From assembly GCA_002347285.1 (NCBI GenBank), contig DDXW01000052.1, positions 17,373 to 46,793 of the forward strand: 29,421 bases of DNA, read 5' to 3'. The position numbers and the translations under genes are program-made. Origin of the DNA: Rhodocyclaceae bacterium UBA2250 (GTDB lineage: Bacteria > Pseudomonadota > Gammaproteobacteria > Burkholderiales > Rhodocyclaceae). A model generated the notes under the pieces. That model was not told the origin of the DNA, did no database searches, and was given only the letters and a program-made list of their open reading frames with translations. This document shows positions 1 to 11,034 of the stretch, piece by piece (the first letter of the stretch is position 1; every line of letters begins with the position of its first letter).

Positions 1-1535
1 ACGAGATCCGCACGCCGCTCAACGCGATCATCGGCCTCACCCATCTGCTGCGCGCCGAGGAGCGCGCGCCCGCGCAGATCGAGCGGCTCGACAAGATCGA
101 CAACGCGGGCAAGCATCTGCTCACCGTCATCAACGACATCCTCGATCTGTCGAAGATCGAGGCCGGCCGTTTCACCCTCGACAGCGTCGATTTCAACCTG
201 GCGGCGCTGCTCGACAACGTCCGCTCGATCATGGCCGAAGCGGCGCACAGCAAGGGACTGGCGCTGACGGTCGACAGCGACGGCGTGCCGGCGGAACTGC
301 GCGGCGACCCGACGCGTTTGCGCCAGGCGCTGCTCAACTACGTCGGCAACGCGATCAAGTTCACCGAACAGGGCATGGTCGCCGTGCGCACGCGCCTGCT
401 CGACAGCGCGGCCGACGGCCTGCTGGTGCGCTTCGAGGTCGAGGACAGCGGCATCGGCCTCGCTCCCGAGCAGGTCGACCGCCTGTTCCAGGCCTTCGAG
501 CAGGCGGACACCTCGACGACGCGCGAATACGGCGGCACCGGCCTGGGGCTGGCGATCACCCTGCGCCTCGCCCGGCTGATGGGCGGCGACGTCGGCGTCG
601 AGAGCGCTGTCGGCGCCGGCAGCACGTTCTGGTTCACCGCCCGCCTGCGTCCCGGCCTGCGTGCGAGCTCGGCGCCGGCGGCGCAGGCGCCGGCGGACGC
701 CGAGGACTGGCTGCGCCGGCAGGCCGGCGCAGCGCGGCTGCTGCTGGCGGAAGACAATGCGATCAACCGCGAGGTCGCGCTCGAGCTGCTGCGCGTCGTC
801 GGCATGCGGGCGGACATCGCGGAAGATGGTCTGCAGGCGCTGGACAAGGCGCGGGCGAACAGTTACGACCTCGTGCTGATGGACATGCAGATGCCGCGGC
901 TCGACGGCCTGGCGGCGACGCGCGCCATGCGCGCCCTGCCCGGCTGGCAGGAAACGCCGATCCTGGCGATGACCGCCAACGCCTTCAGCGAGGACCGGCA
1001 GGCCTGCGAGGCCGCCGGCATGAACGATTTCATCGCCAAGCCGGTCGATCCCGCCCTGCTCTATGCGAAGCTCGCCCACTGGCTGGTCGGCCGCATCGTG
1101 CCCGCCCCCGCCGCGGCGAGCCAGCCGTCCGACGACGGCGCGGCGGACGACAACGCGCGGCTGCTCGAGCGGCTCGAGCGGCTGCCCGGTGTCGACACCG
1201 TCAGCGGCCTGCGTTCGCTGCGCGGCAAGACCGTGCTCTACCTGCGGCTGCTGCGCCAGTTCAGCGAGAGCCACGGCGACGACGCGACGCGCCTGCGTGC
1301 GCGGCTGGAGTCCGGTGAACTCCCGGAAGCCGCCCGGCTCGCCCACTCGGTGAAGGGCGTCGCCGCCAGCCTGGGGCTGATCGCCCTGGCCCAGAGCGCC
1401 GGCCGGCTGGAAACCCTGCTGCGCGCCTCGGCGACGCCGCCCGCGGCGGCGGTGATCGCGCCGCTGATCGGGGAAATCGCCGCCGCGCTGGCCGAGCTGG
1501 CGGCGGCGCTGGCGGGCGGAGCCAAGTCCCTATAA
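1..1535 (+). CDS. Hybrid sensor histidine kinase with receiver and HPt domains (5' truncated by window edge)
   Basis: The reading frame enters from the left edge; the first full codon is at base 3. The window opens inside the H-box: EIRTPLNAI is visible and the phospho-accepting His codon is cut by the edge. The HATPase domain follows, with an N-box (NYVGNAIKFT, about 336-365), G1 (DSGIGL) and G2 (GGTGLGLAI, about 532-560). A receiver domain starts near 731 (LLLAEDN); its phospho-acceptor Asp is in LMDMQMP (codon 882-884). A C-terminal HPt domain carries the HSVKG motif with its His at 1344-1346. This order is typical of BarA/EvgS-class phosphorelay kinases that pass phosphate His-Asp-His to a separate response regulator. 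About 510 residues are visible; the sensor region and any membrane segments lie upstream. The stop codon overlaps a TATAAT sequence. The signal sensed cannot be judged from here. Confidence 0.93.
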   Translation, partial: EIRTPLNAIIGLTHLLRAEERAPAQIERLDKIDNAGKHLLTVINDILDLSKIEAGRFTLDSVDFNLAALLDNVRSIMAEAAHSKGLALTVDSDGVPAELRGDPTRLRQALLNYVGNAIKFTEQGMVAVRTRLLDSAADGLLVRFEVEDSGIGLAPEQVDRLFQAFEQADTSTTREYGGTGLGLAITLRLARLMGGDVGVESAVGAGSTFWFTARLRPGLRASSAPAAQAPADAEDWLRRQAGAARLLLAEDNAINREVALELLRVVGMRADIAEDGLQALDKARANSYDLVLMDMQMPRLDGLAATRAMRALPGWQETPILAMTANAFSEDRQACEAAGMNDFIAKPVDPALLYAKLAHWLVGRIVPAPAAASQPSDDGAADDNARLLERLERLPGVDTVSGLRSLRGKTVLYLRLLRQFSESHGDDATRLRARLESGELPEAARLAHSVKGVAASLGLIALAQSAGRLETLLRASATPPAAAVIAPLIGEIAAALAELAAALAGGAKSL

Positions 1536-1536
1536 T
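1531..1536 (+). promoter_or_regulatory. Possible -10 element (TATAAT) for the Lon-like gene
   Basis: An exact TATAAT overlaps the stop codon of the histidine kinase, 57 bases upstream of the Lon-like start codon. The hexamer expected 17 bases further upstream (GCTGGC, 1508-1513) is a poor -35, so this is only a candidate promoter. In such GC-rich sequence a perfect -10 by chance is uncommon. Confidence 0.35.
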
Positions 1537-1593
1537 CGGGACACCAGCGGCCCGGGCGCGCCGCCCCGCCAGCGCCGACTTTCGATACCAGCC

Positions 1594-4023
1594 ATGAGCG
1601 AACTCACCCCTCTCCCCGCCGACCGGCTTTGCCGCCCCTGCGACCCCGCCGTACTCGGCTTCGCCACGACCGCCGAACTCGCCGAGAACGTCGAAGCCCT
1701 CGACCAGGCACGCGCCATCGAGGCGATCCGCTTCGCGATCGAGATCAAGCGCCCCGGCTTCAACCTGTTCGCCCTCGGCGAACCGGGCAGCGGCCGCCAT
1801 GCGACGGTGCGCCGCCTGCTCGAGGAACAGGCGGCGCGCGAGCCGGTGCCGGGCGACCTCTGCTACGTCAACAACTTCGCGGAGCCCCATCGGCCGCGCC
1901 TGCTGATCCTGCCGGCCGGGCGCGGCGCGCGCCTCAAGGCGGACATGCAGCAGTTCGTCTCCGAGCTGGCCAAGGCGATCGCCGCCGCCTTCGAGAGCGA
2001 CGAGTTCCGCACGCGCGTCGAGGCGCTGCAGGAGGAATTCAAGGAGCGCGAGGACGGCGCGCTGCGCGATCTCGGCCATGCGTCGGGCAAGGACGGCATC
2101 GCGCTGCTGCGCACGCCGCAGGGCTTCGTGTTCACGCCGATCAAGGGCGAGGAGACGATGAGCCCGGAGGAATTCCAGGCGCTGCCCGACGAGGAGAAGG
2201 AGCGCCTCGGCAAGCTCATCGAGGCGCACGGCGAGAAGCTGCAGAAGCTGCTGCACCAGTTCCCGCGCTGGCGGCGCGAGCTGCAGGGCCGCCTCAAGGC
2301 GCTGAGCCGCGAGACGATGGCGCTGGCCGTCGGCCACCTGATCGAGGAGCTCAAGGAGCACTACGCCGATCTCGCCAATGTCACGGCCTTCCTCGACGCG
2401 GTGATGAAGGACGTCGTCGACAGCGCCGAGGAACTGCGCGAGCAGCCCAAGAGCGACGAGGGCGGCGTCGCCGGCATCGCGTTCACCGGCAGCCTGCCGC
2501 TGGCGCGCTACCAGGTCAACCTGCTGGTCGACCGTACCGGCGTCAAGGCTGCGCCGGTCGTCACCGAGGACAACCCGAGCTATCCGAACCTGGTCGGCCG
2601 CGTCGATCACGTCGCCCACATGGGCACGCTGATCACCAATTTCACGATGATCATGGCCGGCGCGCTGCAGCGCGCCAACGGCGGCTACCTGATGCTCGAC
2701 GTCGAGAAGCTGCTGACCCAGCCCTACGCCTGGGAGGGCCTCAAGCGCGCGCTCAAGGCGCACCAGCTGCGCATCGAGTCGCTCGGCCAGGTGTTCGGCC
2801 TGATGAGCACCCTCACCATCGAGCCGGAGCCGCTGCCGCTCGATGTCAAGGTGGTGCTGGTCGGCGAGCGCATCCTCTACTACCTGCTCAAGGAATACGA
2901 TCCCGACTTCGACCTGCTGTTCAAGGTGGCGGCCGACTTCGAGGACGAACTGGCGCGCGACGAGGCCAACACCGCCCGCTTCGCGCGCTTCATCGCCACC
3001 CAGGCGCGCAAGGAGAAGATGCGGCCGTTCGACGCCGCCGCGGTGGCGCGCGTCATCGAGCATGCCGCGCGCCTGGCCGACGACGCCGAGCGCCTGACGA
3101 CCGCGACGCGCCACATCGTCGACCTGCTCGCCGAGGCCGACCACCAGGCGGGACGGCTCGGCCGGCGGACGGTGGCGCGGGCCGACGTGGACGCGGCGCT
3201 GGCGGCGCGGCGCCGGCGCATCGACCGGCTGAACGAGAAGGGGCAGGAGGACATCCGGCGCGGCGTGCGCCTGATCGACGTCGGCGGCACCAGGAGCGGC
3301 CAGGTCAACGGCCTCGCCGTCTTCGACCTCGGCGACGACCGCTTCGGCCTGCCGGTGCGCATCAGCGCCACGGCGCGCATCGGCGAGGGCGAAGTGATCG
3401 ACATCGAGCGCGAGACGGAACTCGGCGGCGCGATCCATTCCAAGGGCGTGCTGATCCTTTCCGCCTTCCTCGCCGCGCGCTATGCGCGCCTGCAGCCCCT
3501 TTCGCTCAACGCGACGCTGGTGTTCGAGCAATCCTACGGGCCGGTCGAAGGCGACTCCGCCTCGCTCGCCGAACTGTGCGCGCTGCTGTCGGCGCTGTCC
3601 GCCGTGCCGATCCGCCAGGCGATCGCGGTGACGGGTTCCGTCAACCAGTTCGGCAGCGTCCAGGCGATCGGCGGCGTGAACGAGAAGATCGAGGGCTTCT
3701 TCGACACCTGCGTCCAGGCGGGACTTACCGGCGAGCAGGGCGTGATCATCCCGGCCGCCAACGTCATCCACCTGATGCTGCGCGAGGACGTCATCGCTGC
3801 CTGCGCCGCCGGCAAGTTCCGCATCTGGGCGGTGGAGCACGTCGACCAGGCGATCGAACTGCTCACCGGCCTGCCGATCGGCACCCCCGACGAGAAGGGC
3901 GAAGTGCCCCCCGGCACGATGAATTACCTGGTCGCCGTCCAGCTCGCCGAACTGTCGGCGCTGCGCCAGGCGTTCAGCGAGGCGAAGGAACACGGCGGGC
4001 AGCACAAGAAGAAGCATCACTGA
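1594..4023 (+). CDS. Lon-related ATP-dependent protease (AAA_32 / Lon C-terminal, peptidase S16 family)
   Basis: Protein of 809 residues. The N-terminal half carries a P-loop (GEPGSGRH, residues 62-69) in the form used by the LonB/YcbZ-type AAA family rather than by classical Lon, and it lacks the classical Lon N-terminal substrate domain. The C-terminal half is a Lon peptidase domain: the catalytic Ser is S655 in EGDSAS and the partner Lys is K698 in GGVNEK, matching the Ser-Lys dyad of Lon. The expected role is cytoplasmic ATP-dependent degradation of selected or damaged proteins; the Pseudomonas relative AsrA is linked to stress responses. A long charged, probably helical insertion lies at about residues 110-270. 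ATG is at 1594 with no clear Shine-Dalgarno. Its C-terminus ends in a His/Lys-rich tail (HGGQHKKKHH). Family assignment is firm; substrates are unknown. Confidence 0.93.
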   Translation: MSELTPLPADRLCRPCDPAVLGFATTAELAENVEALDQARAIEAIRFAIEIKRPGFNLFALGEPGSGRHATVRRLLEEQAAREPVPGDLCYVNNFAEPHRPRLLILPAGRGARLKADMQQFVSELAKAIAAAFESDEFRTRVEALQEEFKEREDGALRDLGHASGKDGIALLRTPQGFVFTPIKGEETMSPEEFQALPDEEKERLGKLIEAHGEKLQKLLHQFPRWRRELQGRLKALSRETMALAVGHLIEELKEHYADLANVTAFLDAVMKDVVDSAEELREQPKSDEGGVAGIAFTGSLPLARYQVNLLVDRTGVKAAPVVTEDNPSYPNLVGRVDHVAHMGTLITNFTMIMAGALQRANGGYLMLDVEKLLTQPYAWEGLKRALKAHQLRIESLGQVFGLMSTLTIEPEPLPLDVKVVLVGERILYYLLKEYDPDFDLLFKVAADFEDELARDEANTARFARFIATQARKEKMRPFDAAAVARVIEHAARLADDAERLTTATRHIVDLLAEADHQAGRLGRRTVARADVDAALAARRRRIDRLNEKGQEDIRRGVRLIDVGGTRSGQVNGLAVFDLGDDRFGLPVRISATARIGEGEVIDIERETELGGAIHSKGVLILSAFLAARYARLQPLSLNATLVFEQSYGPVEGDSASLAELCALLSALSAVPIRQAIAVTGSVNQFGSVQAIGGVNEKIEGFFDTCVQAGLTGEQGVIIPAANVIHLMLREDVIAACAAGKFRIWAVEHVDQAIELLTGLPIGTPDEKGEVPPGTMNYLVAVQLAELSALRQAFSEAKEHGGQHKKKHH

Positions 4024-4058
4024 TCGCCGCCGCGGCTTCCCTGGCGACCTGCGCTGCG

Positions 4059-4081
4059 TTATATTCGCGGGAAACAGGGAG
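4059..4081 (+). promoter_or_regulatory. Candidate -10 (TATATT) and Shine-Dalgarno before the ligase operon
   Basis: The 62-base gap after the Lon-like gene contains an A/T island, TTATATT at 4059-4065, which could be a -10 element, and AGGGAG at 4076-4081, which is a good Shine-Dalgarno four bases before the ATG at 4086. No convincing -35 is present. The ribosome binding site is well supported; the promoter is tentative. Confidence 0.35.
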
Positions 4082-4085
4082 CAGC

Positions 4086-5852
<1,767 letters not shown>

Positions 5853-5869
5853 GATGAGCGGAGCCTGAG

Positions 5870-6885
5870 ATGGACGTCGAACATCACGCCCCGCCCCCGC
5901 CATCCGGGCCGGTACCCTGGGACAAGGACTTCGCGTTCCGGCTGCTCGCCGACATGCTGCGCATCCGCCGCATGGAGGAGAAGTCGGCCGAACTCTACGG
6001 CGCCGGCAAGATCCGCGGCTTCCTCCATCTCTACATCGGCGAGGAGGCGGTCGCCGTCGGCGCGCTGCATGCGCTGCAGCCGCAGGACAACGTCGTCGCC
6101 ACCTACCGCGAGCACGGCCACGCGCTGGTGCGCGGCCTGTCGATGAACTCGATCATGGCCGAGATGTTCGGCAAGCGCGAGGGCTGCGCCAAGGGGCGCG
6201 GCGGCTCGATGCACCTGTTCGACGCCGCCACGCGGTTCTACGGCGGCAATGCGATCGTCGGCGGCGGACTGCCGCTGGCGGCCGGACTCGCGCTCGCCGC
6301 GAAACTGCGGAACGAGGACCGCGTCACCGCCTGCTTCTTCGGCGACGGCGCGGTGGCCGAGGGCGCCTTCCACGAGGCGCTCAACCTCGCCGCCTTATGG
6401 AAATTGCCGGTGCTGTTCTGCTGCGAGAACAACCTGTACGGCATGGGCACGGCGATCGAGCGCGCCGAGGCGCAGACCGACCTGTGCGTCAAGGCCGGGT
6501 CCTACGGCATGGCGGCGCTGTCCTGCGACGGCATGGACATCGTGGACGTGCATGAGAAGACCCGGGAAGCCGCAGCGCGCGTCCGCGCGGGCGAGGGGCC
6601 GCTCTTCGTCGAATACCGCACCTACCGCTTCCGCGCCCACTCGATGTTCGACGCGGAACTCTACCGCGCCAAGGCCGAGGTCGAGGAATGGAAGACGCGC
6701 GGACCGATCCACACCTTCACCGCGCGCCTCAAGGCGGAGGGCAAGCTCGCGGAAGAGGAATTCCTCGCCCTCGACGCCGCGGCGATGAAGGAAGTCGAAG
6801 ATGCGGTCGCCTACGCCGAGGCCGGCAGCTGGGAGCCGGTCGAGGAAATGCTCGCCGACGTGACGACGCCGCCGGAGGCTGCGCC

Positions 6886-6889
<4 letters not shown>
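5870..6889 (+). CDS. Thiamine-diphosphate dehydrogenase E1 component, alpha subunit (pyruvate/acetoin type)
   Basis: Protein of 339 residues, the usual length for E1 alpha of heterotetrameric pyruvate, acetoin or branched-chain 2-oxoacid dehydrogenases. The ThDP motif begins at GDGAVAEGAFHEALN and ends at ENN; GGSMHLF and the RFRAHSM phosphorylation-loop region resemble PdhA-type sequences. With the beta subunit it would decarboxylate a 2-oxoacid (or cleave acetoin) and pass the acyl group to the lipoyl arm of the E2 encoded two genes downstream. Start ATG at 5870 has a GGAG about seven bases upstream. The stop codon overlaps the next start (ATGA). The N-terminal ~20 residues are Pro-rich and probably flexible. 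Pyruvate versus acetoin as substrate cannot be settled from sequence alone. Confidence 0.92.
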
Positions 6890-7865
<976 letters not shown>

Positions 7866-7869
<4 letters not shown>

Positions 7870-9023
7870 TCGAGTTCAAGCTGCCGTCGCTCGGCGCCGA
7901 CATGGACGAGGGCACCCTGCTCGAATGGAAGGTCAAGCCGGGCGACGCGGTGAAGAAGGGCCAGGTGATCGCGGTCGTCGATACCGCGAAGGCGGCGGTC
8001 GATGTCGAGTGCTGGCAGGAGGGCAGGGTGCATGAACTGGTCGCCGCGATCGGCGAGAAGATGCCGGTCGGCGCGCTCATGGCGACGCTGCTGGCGGCCG
8101 GCGAGACGGCGCCGCGGAGACTCGGCGCTGGCGAGGCGGCGCCCGCTGGGCCCGCCGCACCGCCCCTGCGCCGCCTGATCTCGCCGGCCGCGCGCAAGCA
8201 CGCGCAGGAGCTCGGCGTCGAGCTCGAGCGCATCGCCGGCACGGGTCCGCACGGCGCGGTGACGCTCGAGGATGTCGAGAAGGCGGCCGCCGTTCCGGCC
8301 GAGCCGCCTGCCGCGCCCGTGCCACCCCCGGCCGCGCCGGCGGCCGACAAGGCGGCCGAGATGCGCAAGGCGATCGCCGCGGCGATGAGCCGCTCGAAGC
8401 GCGAGATTCCCCACTACTACGTCGCCGAGGACATTCCGCTGGCGCGGGCGCTGGCCTGGCTGTCGGCGGAGAACGCCCGGCGGCCGATGGCCGACCGCCT
8501 GCTGCCGGCGGCGCTGCTGCTCAAGGCCGTGGCGCGCGCGCTGCAGCGCTATCCCGAACTCAACGGCTACTGGCGCGATGGCGGCTTCGTGCCGGGCGAG
8601 CGCATCAACCTCGGCGTGGCGGTCTCGCTGCGCCAGGGCGGCCTGATCGCGCCGGCGCTGCTCGACGCCGCCGCCAAGCCGCTGACGCAGCTGATGCAGG
8701 AACTCGCCGATCTCGTGCAGCGCACCCGCACCGGCTCGCTCAAGAGCTCCGAACTGAACGAGGCGACGATCACCGTGACCAACCTCGGCGACCAGGGCTC
8801 GCACGGCGTGTTCGGCGTGATCTATCCGCCGCAGGTCGCGCTGGTGGGCTTCGGCCGCGTTGCCGAGCGGCCGTGGGTCGATGCCGACGGCGGCCTCAAG
8901 GCGCTGCCCGTCGTCACGGCCAGCCTCGCCGCCGATCACCGCGTCTCCGACGGCCATCGCGGCGCGCTGTTCCTGCGCGAGCTGGCAGAATTGCTGCAAC
9001 ATCCCGAGGAACTGAACCGATGA
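7866..9023 (+). CDS. Dihydrolipoamide acyltransferase (E2) with a single lipoyl domain
   Basis: Protein of 385 residues with classical E2 order. A lipoyl domain occupies residues 1-~75 with the lipoylated Lys at K42 (VVDTAKAAV). After a short Ala/Pro/Gly linker comes a peripheral subunit-binding domain near residues 98-135 (SPAARKHAQELGV, GTGPHGAVTLEDV). A second Ala/Pro linker precedes the acyltransferase core from about residue 160 to the end, with the catalytic DHRVSDG motif (His358). It would accept an acyl group from E1 and transfer it to CoA. The subunit-binding domain implies docking of E1 and/or E3, but no dihydrolipoamide dehydrogenase gene lies in this window, so a shared E3 is expected. 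The stop overlaps the acyl carrier protein start by ATGA. Confidence 0.93.
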
Positions 9024-9268
9024 TGACCGAAGAAGAAGCCCGCGACGTGGTGATCGAAACCCTGAAGAACATCGCCCCCGAGATCGCCCACGAGGACCTC
9101 CGCCACGACCGTCCGCTGCGCTACCAGGTGGACCTCGACTCGATGGACTGGCTCAACTTCCTGCTCGGTCTGAACAAGCGGCTCGGCATCGAGATTCCCG
9201 AATCCGACTATTCGCGCCTGATCACGCTCGACGACGTGGTCGATTACCTGCTGAGCAAGGTCGGCTGA
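9020..9268 (+). CDS. Acyl carrier protein-like phosphopantetheine-binding protein
   Basis: Protein of 82 residues (81 if the second of two consecutive ATGs is used). The motif DLDSMDW carries the Ser expected to receive 4'-phosphopantetheine (Ser41), followed by GIEIPESDYSRLITLDDVVDYL, the helix III-IV region of acyl and peptidyl carrier proteins. It is acidic at the N-terminus like an ACP but is not next to any fatty-acid synthesis gene. It is the last gene of the ligase/E1/E2 operon and overlaps the E2 stop codon. This suggests it handles acyl groups made by the ligase or the dehydrogenase complex. That role is an inference; only the carrier fold and the Ser site are visible. Confidence 0.88.
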   Translation: MMTEEEARDVVIETLKNIAPEIAHEDLRHDRPLRYQVDLDSMDWLNFLLGLNKRLGIEIPESDYSRLITLDDVVDYLLSKVG

Positions 9269-9295
9269 CGGCCGCCGCCCCGCCGGCGCCGGGTT

Positions 9296-10309
9296 TCAGG
9301 CCGCGGCGAGCGCGCGGGCGCGCAGCTGCCCGCAGCCGCCGTCGATGTCCTGGCCGGCCGACTGGCGCAGCTTGGCCAGGATGCCGTGGCGCAAGAGATG
9401 CCGCGCCATCTCCTGCGCGCGCGCGGCCGACGGGCGGCGGAAGGGCGGGCCGCCGGCATTCTCCGTCGCGTTGTAGGGGATGAAGTTCATCACCGCGTAC
9501 CTGCCCTTGAGCAGCCGAACGAGGGCTTCGAGTTCGGCGTCGCCGTCGTTGATGCCCGCCAGCAGCGTCCATTGGTACTGGATCGGATAGCCGGTGGCGC
9601 GGCAGTAGGCGTCGGCGAGTTCGACCAGCTCGGCCGGCTCGATGCGCGGCGCGCGCGGCAGCAGGCGGGCGCGCAACTCGGCGTCGGTCGTGTGCAGCGA
9701 GAGCGCGAGGGCCGGCTTCACCCGTTCCGCCGGCAGCCGCTCGAACACGCGCCGGTCGCCGACGGTCGAGAAGACGAGGTTCTTGTGGCCGATGTCGGCC
9801 GCGCCGCCGAGCAGGTCGATCGCCGCCAGCACGTTGTCGAGGTTGTGCGCCGGCTCGCCCATGCCCATGAACACGACCTTCTTCACGGGCCGGCGCCGAC
9901 GCGCCAGCACCACCTGGGCGACGATCTCGCCGCTGGTCAGCTGGCGCAACAGGCCGTCGCGGCCGGTCATGCAGAAGGCGCAGCCGACCGCGCACCCGAC
10001 CTGGGTCGAGACGCACACGCCGTCGCGCGGCAGCAGCACGCTCTCGACCGTCCGGCCGTCGCCGAGCTCGACCAGCAGCCGCGCCGAGCCGTCCGCGCCC
10101 GGATGTTCTTCCCGCACGGACGCGAGGCCGGCGAGTTCGTCCGCCAGCGCCGGCAGGGCGGCGCGCAGGCCGGCCGGAAAGAAGTCCGCGGCCGGCACGG
10201 GGCCGTGATCGAGCGGCAGCGCGCGCGCCCAGGCCCGCAGCAGACGTTCCTGGTGGCAGGGCTTGGCGCCGCAGGCGCGCAGGCGTTGGCGGAGCTGTTC
10301 GATGCGCAT
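9296..10309 (-). CDS. RlmN/Cfr-family radical SAM RNA methyltransferase (short paralogue)
   Basis: Protein of 337 residues on the minus strand. The radical SAM cluster motif is C106-x3-C110-x2-C113 (GCAVGCAFC). The two extra cysteines required by RlmN/Cfr methyl-synthase chemistry are also present: C99 seven residues before the cluster, and C326 in DIDGGCGQLR. Spacing matches E. coli RlmN (118/125/129/132 and 355). GMGEPAHNLDNV and FIPYNATEN are further family motifs. The expected reaction is C2 methylation of an adenine in 23S rRNA (A2503) and/or tRNA. It is about 45 residues shorter than E. coli RlmN and not in the usual rlmN neighbourhood, so it may be a paralogue with another target. It converges on the ACP gene and is divergent from the BCAM0308-family gene. 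Confidence 0.85.
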   Translation of the reverse strand: MRIEQLRQRLRACGAKPCHQERLLRAWARALPLDHGPVPAADFFPAGLRAALPALADELAGLASVREEHPGADGSARLLVELGDGRTVESVLLPRDGVCVSTQVGCAVGCAFCMTGRDGLLRQLTSGEIVAQVVLARRRRPVKKVVFMGMGEPAHNLDNVLAAIDLLGGAADIGHKNLVFSTVGDRRVFERLPAERVKPALALSLHTTDAELRARLLPRAPRIEPAELVELADAYCRATGYPIQYQWTLLAGINDGDAELEALVRLLKGRYAVMNFIPYNATENAGGPPFRRPSAARAQEMARHLLRHGILAKLRQSAGQDIDGGCGQLRARALAAA

Positions 10310-10343
10310 GGGACATGCATGCTAGCACCGGGGACAGGGCGGG

Positions 10344-10357
10344 TTGACGCCGGTCAA
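10344..10357. promoter_or_regulatory. FNR/Dnr-type operator (TTGAC-N4-GTCAA)
   Basis: Perfect five-base inverted repeat TTGAC/GTCAA with a four-base spacer, one base per half away from the FNR consensus TTGAT-N4-ATCAA and close to Dnr/Anr variants. A TTAATAT stretch (10381-10387) lies 23-24 bases downstream, about the spacing of class II FNR-activated promoters, whose sites are centred near -41.5. The downstream gene belongs to a family named after a member of the low-oxygen-activated locus of Burkholderia cenocepacia, which fits. It lies between divergent genes and could also act on the RlmN-like gene. Confidence 0.6.
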
Positions 10358-10380
10358 CACCCGGCCGGGCCGATTGGCGC

Positions 10381-10430
10381 TTAATATCCGCGTACCGGGG
10401 CATGTCGCTCCGCGCGCACTTTCAAGGAGT
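10381..10430 (+). promoter_or_regulatory. -10 element (TTAATAT) and Shine-Dalgarno of the BCAM0308-family gene
   Basis: TAATAT at 10382-10387 is the only A/T-rich hexamer in this GC-rich gap and lacks a -35, consistent with an activator-dependent promoter. AAGGAGT at 10424-10430 is a near-ideal ribosome binding site five bases before the ATG at 10436. Confidence 0.5.
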
Positions 10431-10435
10431 CGATC

Positions 10436-10936
10436 ATGAGTATGCGTATGCCCGCTTCCGGATTCCGTCCCATCCGGCACGACCAGCTGCGGCCGGAGCG
10501 GATCCATGACACTTACAAGCTGACCCACAAGCTCGCCGAGCCCTCGGTCTGCGGCAGTTGCGGCGCCATCTATCACGCCGGCCGCTGGCAGTGGGGCGCG
10601 CGCCCTGCAGGCGCGGCGGAGGTGACCTGCCCGGCATGCCATCGCATCAAGGACAAGTTCCCTGCCGGCTACGTCGAGGTGAAGGGCGAATTCTTCACCG
10701 CGCACCGTGACGAGTTGCTGCGGCTCTTGCGCCACCACGAGGAGAAGGAAAAGCAGGACCATCCGCTGGCCCGCATCATTGCGATCGAGGAGGAGGCCGG
10801 CGGCGTGCTGGTGACGACGACCGACATCCACCTCGCACGCGACCTCGGCCAGGCCCTGCACCATGCCTACCAGGGCGAGCTGGAATTCCACTACAACGAA
10901 GGGGAAAATCTGCTGCGGGTGCATTGGCGCCGGTAG
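10436..10936 (+). CDS. BCAM0308-family zinc-ribbon protein
   Basis: Protein of 166 residues. Two CxxC knuckles, CGSCG (near residue 39) and CPACH (near residue 64), form a probable zinc ribbon; the remainder is an alpha/beta region with RHHEEKEKQDHP and a C-terminal segment ending LLRVHWRR. I recognise it as the BCAM0308 family of unknown function, whose name-giving member lies in the low-oxygen-activated locus of B. cenocepacia. The second half loosely resembles ribosome/RNA-associated NMD3-like ribbons, so a role in translation under oxygen limitation is possible but unproven. It has an excellent AAGGAGT ribosome binding site and appears monocistronic, with a hairpin after its stop. Confidence 0.8.
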   Translation: MSMRMPASGFRPIRHDQLRPERIHDTYKLTHKLAEPSVCGSCGAIYHAGRWQWGARPAGAAEVTCPACHRIKDKFPAGYVEVKGEFFTAHRDELLRLLRHHEEKEKQDHPLARIIAIEEEAGGVLVTTTDIHLARDLGQALHHAYQGELEFHYNEGENLLRVHWRR

Positions 10937-10955
10937 CAAGCCCGCCCTCCCCCAG

Positions 10956-10975
10956 CCCCTCCCTCGCGGGAGGGG
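10956..10975. repeat. Short G/C hairpin repeat after the BCAM0308-family gene
   Basis: Perfect eight-base inverted repeat CCCCTCCC-TCGC-GGGAGGGG beginning 19 bases after the stop codon. It resembles the dispersed REP-like palindromes of GC-rich proteobacteria. It has no T-run, so it is a weak intrinsic terminator at best; it may protect the mRNA 3' end. Confidence 0.5.
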
Positions 10976-11020
10976 AGATTGATGGACGGCCCCCGGCCGA
11001 ATCCGGATAATTGCGTTTTC

Positions 11021-11034
11021 GTGACCTGCGTCAA
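11021..11034. promoter_or_regulatory. Possible second FNR-like site upstream of iorA
   Basis: GTGAC-CTGC-GTCAA is an inverted repeat with four matched bases per arm (TGAC/GTCA), closely related to the site 0.7 kb upstream. A TTAATTT stretch at 11054-11060 lies 19-20 bases downstream and could be the -10, slightly nearer than the class II optimum. The product is an oxygen-sensitive ferredoxin oxidoreductase, so anaerobic activation would make sense. Weaker case than the site at 10344. Confidence 0.4.

Noticed and set aside
1261..4020. A 919-codon open frame on the minus strand
   Set aside because: It is antisense to the Lon-like gene, whose P-loop and Ser-Lys dyad are intact; the minus-strand product is a low-complexity Arg/Asp/Leu-rich shadow typical of GC-rich DNA.
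4042..4057. Possible sigma-54 promoter (TGGC ... GCTGC) before the ligase operon, suggested by acetoin-operon precedent
   Set aside because: The GG and GC elements are 11 bases apart rather than the required 10, and the flanking bases do not match.
1629..4085. A long frame continuing upstream of the ligase start, giving a 1407-residue fusion
   Set aside because: The part before 4086 is an Arg/Pro-rich shadow of the Lon-like gene; the ligase has its own ATG and ribosome binding site.
10345..10387. Sigma-70 promoter using TTGACG as -35 and TAATAT as -10
   Set aside because: The spacer is more than 30 bases; the palindrome is better explained as an activator site.
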